Positions 13,158 to 15,563 of a stretch of 15,563 bases of DNA are shown one piece after another. The stretch is from an uncultured Bacteroidales bacterium (GTDB taxonomy: Bacteria > Bacteroidota > Bacteroidia > Bacteroidales > Paludibacteraceae): the NCBI GenBank assembly GCA_934725535.1, contig CAKVBV010000057.1, positions 1 to 15,563 of the forward strand, given 5' to 3'. The notes under the pieces were generated by a model. It was given only the letters and a program-made list of their open reading frames with translations, did not search any database and was not told the origin of the DNA. Position 1 is the first letter of the stretch; each line of letters opens with the position of its first letter. A program made the position numbers and the translations under genes.

Positions 13158-13887
13158 AGTACTTTCCCGTCATCTCTATGAAGGTATCTTCCAATGTCGA
13201 TGTGGGTGTAATCAGCTCACTCACAGGGCATTGCTTCAGGATTTTGCCATAGTCCATGATGATGCAGTCGTCCACCAAGCGTTCGAGGTCCTGAATGATG
13301 TGCGAGGTGAGGAAGACCGTCTTGCCTTTTGACTTGCAGAAGTCGCGCAGGTACTCTACGAACAGCCGTCTGTAGCCCGGGTCCAAGCCCAACGAGAAGT
13401 CGTCGAGGATGAGCAGTTCGGGGTCTTGCGCCATGAGCAGCCCCAATGCCACCTGCGAGCGTTGTCCGTTGGACATCTGGTTAAGCCGCTGGTAGTCTTT
13501 CACCCGCAGCAGACGCATCAGTTCATAGTACGCCTCTTTGTTCCACCGCGGGTAGAAAGGCGCATAGAACCGCTCTATCTGCGCAATCGTCATAAACGGG
13601 TACTGCACATGCCCCTCCAGCAACAGTCCTATCCGTTGCCGCACATGCGCCGGCATCGTCCGCGTGTCGTACCCCAACAAGCGGCAACTGCCAGCCCATG
13701 GGCGTATGAACCCCGACAGGATGTTTATCGTGGTGGTCTTGCCCGTTCCGTTCTTGCCAAGCAAGCCCAATATACGACCTTTCGGCACAGAGAACGACAA
13801 GTCTTTGTATATCAACCGCTTGCCGTAGTAGTGCGTTACATGGTCGTACTCAATCATGATTTCGGTGTCTGCCATACTATTCGCCAT
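13156..13887 (-). CDS. ABC transporter ATP-binding protein
   Basis: This 243-residue cytoplasmic ATPase has Walker A GKNGTGKTT (44-52), a signature MSNGQ (138-142), Walker B LLILDD (158-163), D-loop GLDP, and switch His in TSHII (H196). The residue after Walker B is Asp163, where the catalytic Glu is usual (LILDD-FSLGLD instead of LILDE-PTxGLD); Q-loop position 91 is Glu, as in several BcrA/YtrB/NatA-like exporters. The substitution may slow hydrolysis or be a subgroup trait. It is the first gene of the ABC, membrane protein, DUF4857 order. The ATG at 13887 is used; Met codons at residues 5 and 11 are alternatives, and residue 11 would start MIEYDHV, just before the conserved domain. Confidence 0.93.
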   Translation of the reverse strand: MANSMADTEIMIEYDHVTHYYGKRLIYKDLSFSVPKGRILGLLGKNGTGKTTTINILSGFIRPWAGSCRLLGYDTRTMPAHVRQRIGLLLEGHVQYPFMTIAQIERFYAPFYPRWNKEAYYELMRLLRVKDYQRLNQMSNGQRSQVALGLLMAQDPELLILDDFSLGLDPGYRRLFVEYLRDFCKSKGKTVFLTSHIIQDLERLVDDCIIMDYGKILKQCPVSELITPTSTLEDTFIEMTGKY

Positions 13888-13960
13888 ATTATCGTCAAAA
13901 CTATCTTCTAAAAGTTATACTATCCAATCCATACTACTCATTCCGCCTGAAAGGTTGTAC

Positions 13961-13985
13961 AAGGGGTGCACATACCCTTTTTCCG
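13961..13985. other. Small hairpin with T-run near the ABC operon transcription start
   Basis: AAGGGGT (13961-13967) can pair with ACCCTTT (13974-13980, one G-T wobble) and is followed by TT on the + strand. On the - strand it would lie at the very 5' end of the ABC operon mRNA. Either a weak terminator for stray + strand transcripts or a 5' mRNA stem is possible. Confidence 0.3.
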
Positions 13986-13995
13986 AAATCCAATA

Positions 13996-14027
13996 CAAAG
14001 ATAATACAAAATCGTCCGAAATCCAAA
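13996..14027 (-). promoter_or_regulatory. Promoter of the ABC/DUF4857 operon
   Basis: The - strand carries TATCTTTG (14003-13996) preceded by TTTG (14027-14024) with a 20-base spacer. The expected transcript starts near 13989, giving a leader of about 100 bases. A second TAnnTTTG match (TAGTTTTG, 13903-13896) only 9 bases from the ATG lacks a TTTG partner. A 12-base direct repeat (TCCGAAATCCAA at 13982-13993 and 14015-14026) brackets the -7 element. Confidence 0.7.
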
Positions 14028-14077
14028 TTTATTTTCGTTTTTTCGCCAAAATGGTGCATTTTGCATTTTCGGCTTGT

Positions 14078-14125
14078 AAACCACTGACACTCAATGCCAA
14101 AAAATCTTCATTTTTTCAGTGGTTT
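14078..14125. repeat. Nested inverted repeat upstream of the ABC operon
   Basis: AAACCACTGA (14078-14087) and TCAGTGGTTT (14116-14125) are perfect reverse complements. Between them, AAAAAAT (14099-14105) and ATTTTTT (14110-14116) form an inner stem around CTTC. An outermost pair GTGCAT (about 14054) and ATGCAC (about 14128) may extend it. It begins about 51 bases upstream of the ABC operon TTTG element. Confidence 0.7.
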
Positions 14126-14255
14126 CTATGCACTTTTCCAAAAACGGCAGTTTTAACAAAAGTTGTATTTCAATTTGTATGCGAAGGCTCCGTAGAATGC
14201 CAATATGTCTCCACCCAAACCCATTGTTGTATAAAAGCATTGTTGAGCACCAGTT

Positions 14256-14382
14256 CTCCGTTAATGACCGTGTAATTGACCGTTAATGCATAGTCGGATA
14301 CAATACGCCATACTTCCCATTAAACTACCACCAAAAACACAGAAAAACATGTAATTATCCACGAATTATCCATTAATTCATT
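14256..14382. repeat. Imperfect direct repeat, copy A
   Basis: The first 43 bases (14256-14298) match 14396-14438 with one difference. Similarity continues with more differences through CCATTAAACT (14317) and ends in CCATTAATTCATT (to 14382). Each copy holds TTAATG and CATTAA spaced 35 bases apart start to start, which could pair, and an internal duplication of the CCGTTAAT motif. Confidence 0.8.
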
Positions 14383-14395
14383 ATCGGGTACAGGG

Positions 14396-14521
14396 CTCCG
14401 TTAATCACCGTGTAATTGACCGTTAATGCATAGTCGGACAAAGGACACTATGCAGCCCATTAAACTGCCACTAAAACATTGAGAAACATGCAATTATCCG
14501 TGAATTGGCCATTAATTCATT
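14396..14521. repeat. Imperfect direct repeat, copy B
   Basis: This is the second copy of the unit at 14256-14382, offset by 140 bases at its start and 139 at its end. Its best conserved parts are the first 43 bases, CCCATTAAACT, GAAACATG, AATTATCC and the final CCATTAATTCATT. The two copies are separated by only about 13 bases. The differences between copies suggest an old duplication. Confidence 0.8.
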
Positions 14522-14595
14522 TAGCATTTACGAATTTACGATGTACGATTTATTGGATATGTATTGCTATTTGACCAATAAACACATCAAACCAA

Positions 14596-14630
14596 CAAAA
14601 AAGAGAGACGCGGCAGAAGCCACGTCTCTA
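14596..14630 (-). terminator. Rho-independent terminator of the leucine-rich-repeat protein gene
   Basis: On the - strand AGAGACG (14629-14623) and CGTCTCT (14610-14604) pair, with GGC/GCC extending past one mismatch to a four-base loop, and the stem is followed by CTTTTTTGTT. It lies about 85 bases beyond the stop at 14715. Similar GAGACG-type stems are widespread between genes in Bacteroidota genomes, so it may also be a REP-like repeat. Confidence 0.85.
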
Positions 14631-14646
14631 CAGAATCAATATGCAC

Positions 14647-14698
14647 AATATCCAACTTCGTTCCACGTATCGAGCGGGGCTCTATAGTGTTGGATATT
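14647..14698. repeat. 10-base inverted repeat after the leucine-rich-repeat protein gene
   Basis: AATATCCAAC (14647-14656) and GTTGGATATT (14689-14698) are perfect reverse complements flanking 32 bases that contain a small GAGC/GCTC stem. The element sits between the stop codon at 14715 and the terminator at 14596-14630, so it would form a long stem-loop in the 3' untranslated region. Confidence 0.75.
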
Positions 14699-14714
14699 TC
14701 TCTATCAGATATAA

Positions 14715-15563
14715 CTATTCTACCTCCTCGCCAGTGAGGGTGTAGGTCTTGCCGCCACGGAGGATATAGACTTGACCGTTATGGAAGACTTTGCGAGGAG
14801 TGTCGTTGCCTGACAGGTTGTCTCCATTCAGGGCATCACCATTCGGTGCTGAGCCTTCGATGTTGTTGAGGTCGGTGGTGATATTTTCACCCTTGGTGGT
14901 GAAGGTACCCGTGTAGGACTGCAACACGTTCTCGTCGTAGTCCTTAACCGTGAGGTCGTAGGCGTAATGAGTGCCACTGCTGAGCCCTGTAACCGTGAAG
15001 CGGTAGCCTGCTTGTGTGAGTATGGCACGAGGATTGCTGTGTGCTGCGCCATTACGGGCAGGGGCAAAAGCGATGTTAGTCAGTTGTCCGTCAGCATTGA
15101 AGACCAAGGTACAGAACACTTGCCCGTCTTTGGTGATTTGGATAGTATAGGTATCGGCATTATCGTCTGTGGGCCATATGACAATCACATCGTTCTCACC
15201 CGGGCGCACGGTGACACTATCACCCGACGAAACAGGGGCGGCACCAATAGACAGGACATTGAAAACTCCCCAATAAGCGTGGGTCTTGTATTTCTTGACG
15301 CTCACAGAAGGCACATACAAGTCGGCACGTGTGCTGACCTCGCGGAAGGTGTTGCTGCTGACGGTCGGCACCTTGGTGGCATAGCAAGTCATTTCGTAGA
15401 TACTTTGGCAACTACTCAACGCATAATCGCCCATAGAGGTAAGTCCTGCACCAAAAGAGACAGTTTCCATATTCTTGCATCCACTGAAGAGGCTGTCTAA
15501 CAAGTATCGTTTGGCAGTCTCTTTTCTGTAGAGTATGGTTGTGTGTAAAATATAAAAGTTGTG
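14715..15563 (-). CDS. BspA-like leucine-rich-repeat surface protein, C-terminal part (partial)
   Basis: The frame stays open to the right edge, so the N-terminus is missing; about 282 residues are visible. The first visible part carries the end of a BspA/TpLRR-type repeat array (LFSGCKNMETVSFGAGLTSMGDYALSSCQ), then a cap (VPTVSSNTFREV, ADLYVP, KKYKTHAYWGVF). A fibronectin/Ig-like domain follows (about 115 residues from SVTVRPGENDVIVIWP to GTFTTKGE). The end, RKVFHNGQVYILRGGKTYTLTGEEVE, is a C-terminal tail often seen on secreted Bacteroidales leucine-rich-repeat proteins and may be a T9SS-type sorting signal. Such proteins are thought to be surface adhesins. A TTG at 15503 is not the real start, because the open frame and repeat similarity continue upstream. 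A strong terminator follows. Confidence 0.82.
   Translation of the reverse strand, partial: HNFYILHTTILYRKETAKRYLLDSLFSGCKNMETVSFGAGLTSMGDYALSSCQSIYEMTCYATKVPTVSSNTFREVSTRADLYVPSVSVKKYKTHAYWGVFNVLSIGAAPVSSGDSVTVRPGENDVIVIWPTDDNADTYTIQITKDGQVFCTLVFNADGQLTNIAFAPARNGAAHSNPRAILTQAGYRFTVTGLSSGTHYAYDLTVKDYDENVLQSYTGTFTTKGENITTDLNNIEGSAPNGDALNGDNLSGNDTPRKVFHNGQVYILRGGKTYTLTGEEVE

Larger units (their letters stand above)
14028..14714. other. 687-base non-coding region with structured repeats
   Basis: No convincing gene lies here. The two + strand frames that could be drawn (13856-14275 and 14505-14687) have no domain-like features; the first overlaps the ABC start and the second runs through a terminator and repeats. 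The region holds a nested inverted repeat at 14078-14125, a 140-base-spaced imperfect duplication at 14256-14521, the terminator of the leucine-rich-repeat gene at 14596-14629, and a 10-base inverted repeat at 14647-14698. It may contain a non-coding RNA or remnants of a small repetitive element. Confidence 0.7.

Noticed and set aside
13896..13903. TAGTTTTG box as the main promoter of the ABC operon
   Set aside because: It lies only 9 bases from the ATG and has no TTTG at the right distance; the pair at 13996-14027 is complete.
13856..14275. A 139-residue open frame on the + strand across the ABC upstream region
   Set aside because: It overlaps the ABC start, the ABC promoter and the inverted repeats, has no recognisable domain and no promoter or ribosome-binding context.
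14256..14521. Possible CRISPR array or integron attC sites
   Set aside because: There are only two long units, not short repeats with unique spacers, and no Cas or integrase gene is nearby; attC-type core sites were not recognised.
14505..14687. A 60-residue open frame on the + strand
   Set aside because: It runs through a terminator hairpin and an inverted-repeat arm and looks like no known protein.
15501..15503. TTG as the start of the leucine-rich-repeat gene
   Set aside because: The reading frame stays open to the window edge and the repeat-type sequence needs upstream residues, so the gene is partial.

Overview
The window looks like chromosomal DNA of a member of the Bacteroidales (phylum Bacteroidota). 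Evidence: promoters matching the Bacteroidota sigma factor pattern (TTTG, a 19-20 base spacer, TAnnTTTG), a PorX-type response regulator tail, several secreted proteins with Bacteroidales-style C-terminal tails, a DUF4290-like protein and a DUF4857-like protein. The genus cannot be fixed by reading alone.

Layout. (1) 1-1065, + strand: the end of a PorX-like regulator of the type IX secretion system (T9SS), overlapped by 4 bases by a membrane-anchored endonuclease/exonuclease/phosphatase (EEP) protein. (2) 1075-8079, - strand: a three-gene starch cluster. In transcription order these are a GH13 alpha-amylase with a C-terminal starch-binding module, a non-catalytic multi-domain starch-binding protein, and a second, larger GH13 enzyme with an isoamylase-type N-terminal set domain. 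All three have signal peptides and C-terminal tails suggesting export and surface sorting; no SusC/SusD pair is present. The two gaps inside the cluster hold the same 24-base palindromic element and different short tandem repeats. (3) 8158-9180: trmO (tsaA) on the - strand and, divergently, a tRNA-Phe gene with its own promoter and terminator. (4) 9263-11330: a DUF4290-like protein and a secreted EEP protein on the - strand, divergent from ssb; the two promoters physically interlock. (5) 11347-14027, - strand: an ABC ATPase, an ABC-2-like membrane protein and a DUF4857-like membrane-anchored protein, probably one operon with a clear promoter. (6) 14028-14714: a non-coding stretch rich in inverted and direct repeats, including a 140-base-spaced imperfect duplication. 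(7) 14715-15563, - strand: the C-terminal part of a BspA-like leucine-rich-repeat surface protein that runs off the right edge and has a strong terminator after it.

How it fits together: the most coherent theme is extracellular starch use. Two secreted amylases and a starch-binding partner probably act at the outer surface, and the PorX-like gene next door hints that T9SS handles them. The rest is housekeeping (tRNA modification, tRNA-Phe, single-strand DNA binding) and an uncharacterised ABC system. I see no CRISPR array, transposase, phage gene or clear sign of recent horizontal transfer, and nothing I would call a proven new system. The best leads are the repeats around the starch genes, the non-catalytic starch-binding protein, and the structured repeat region at 14040-14700.
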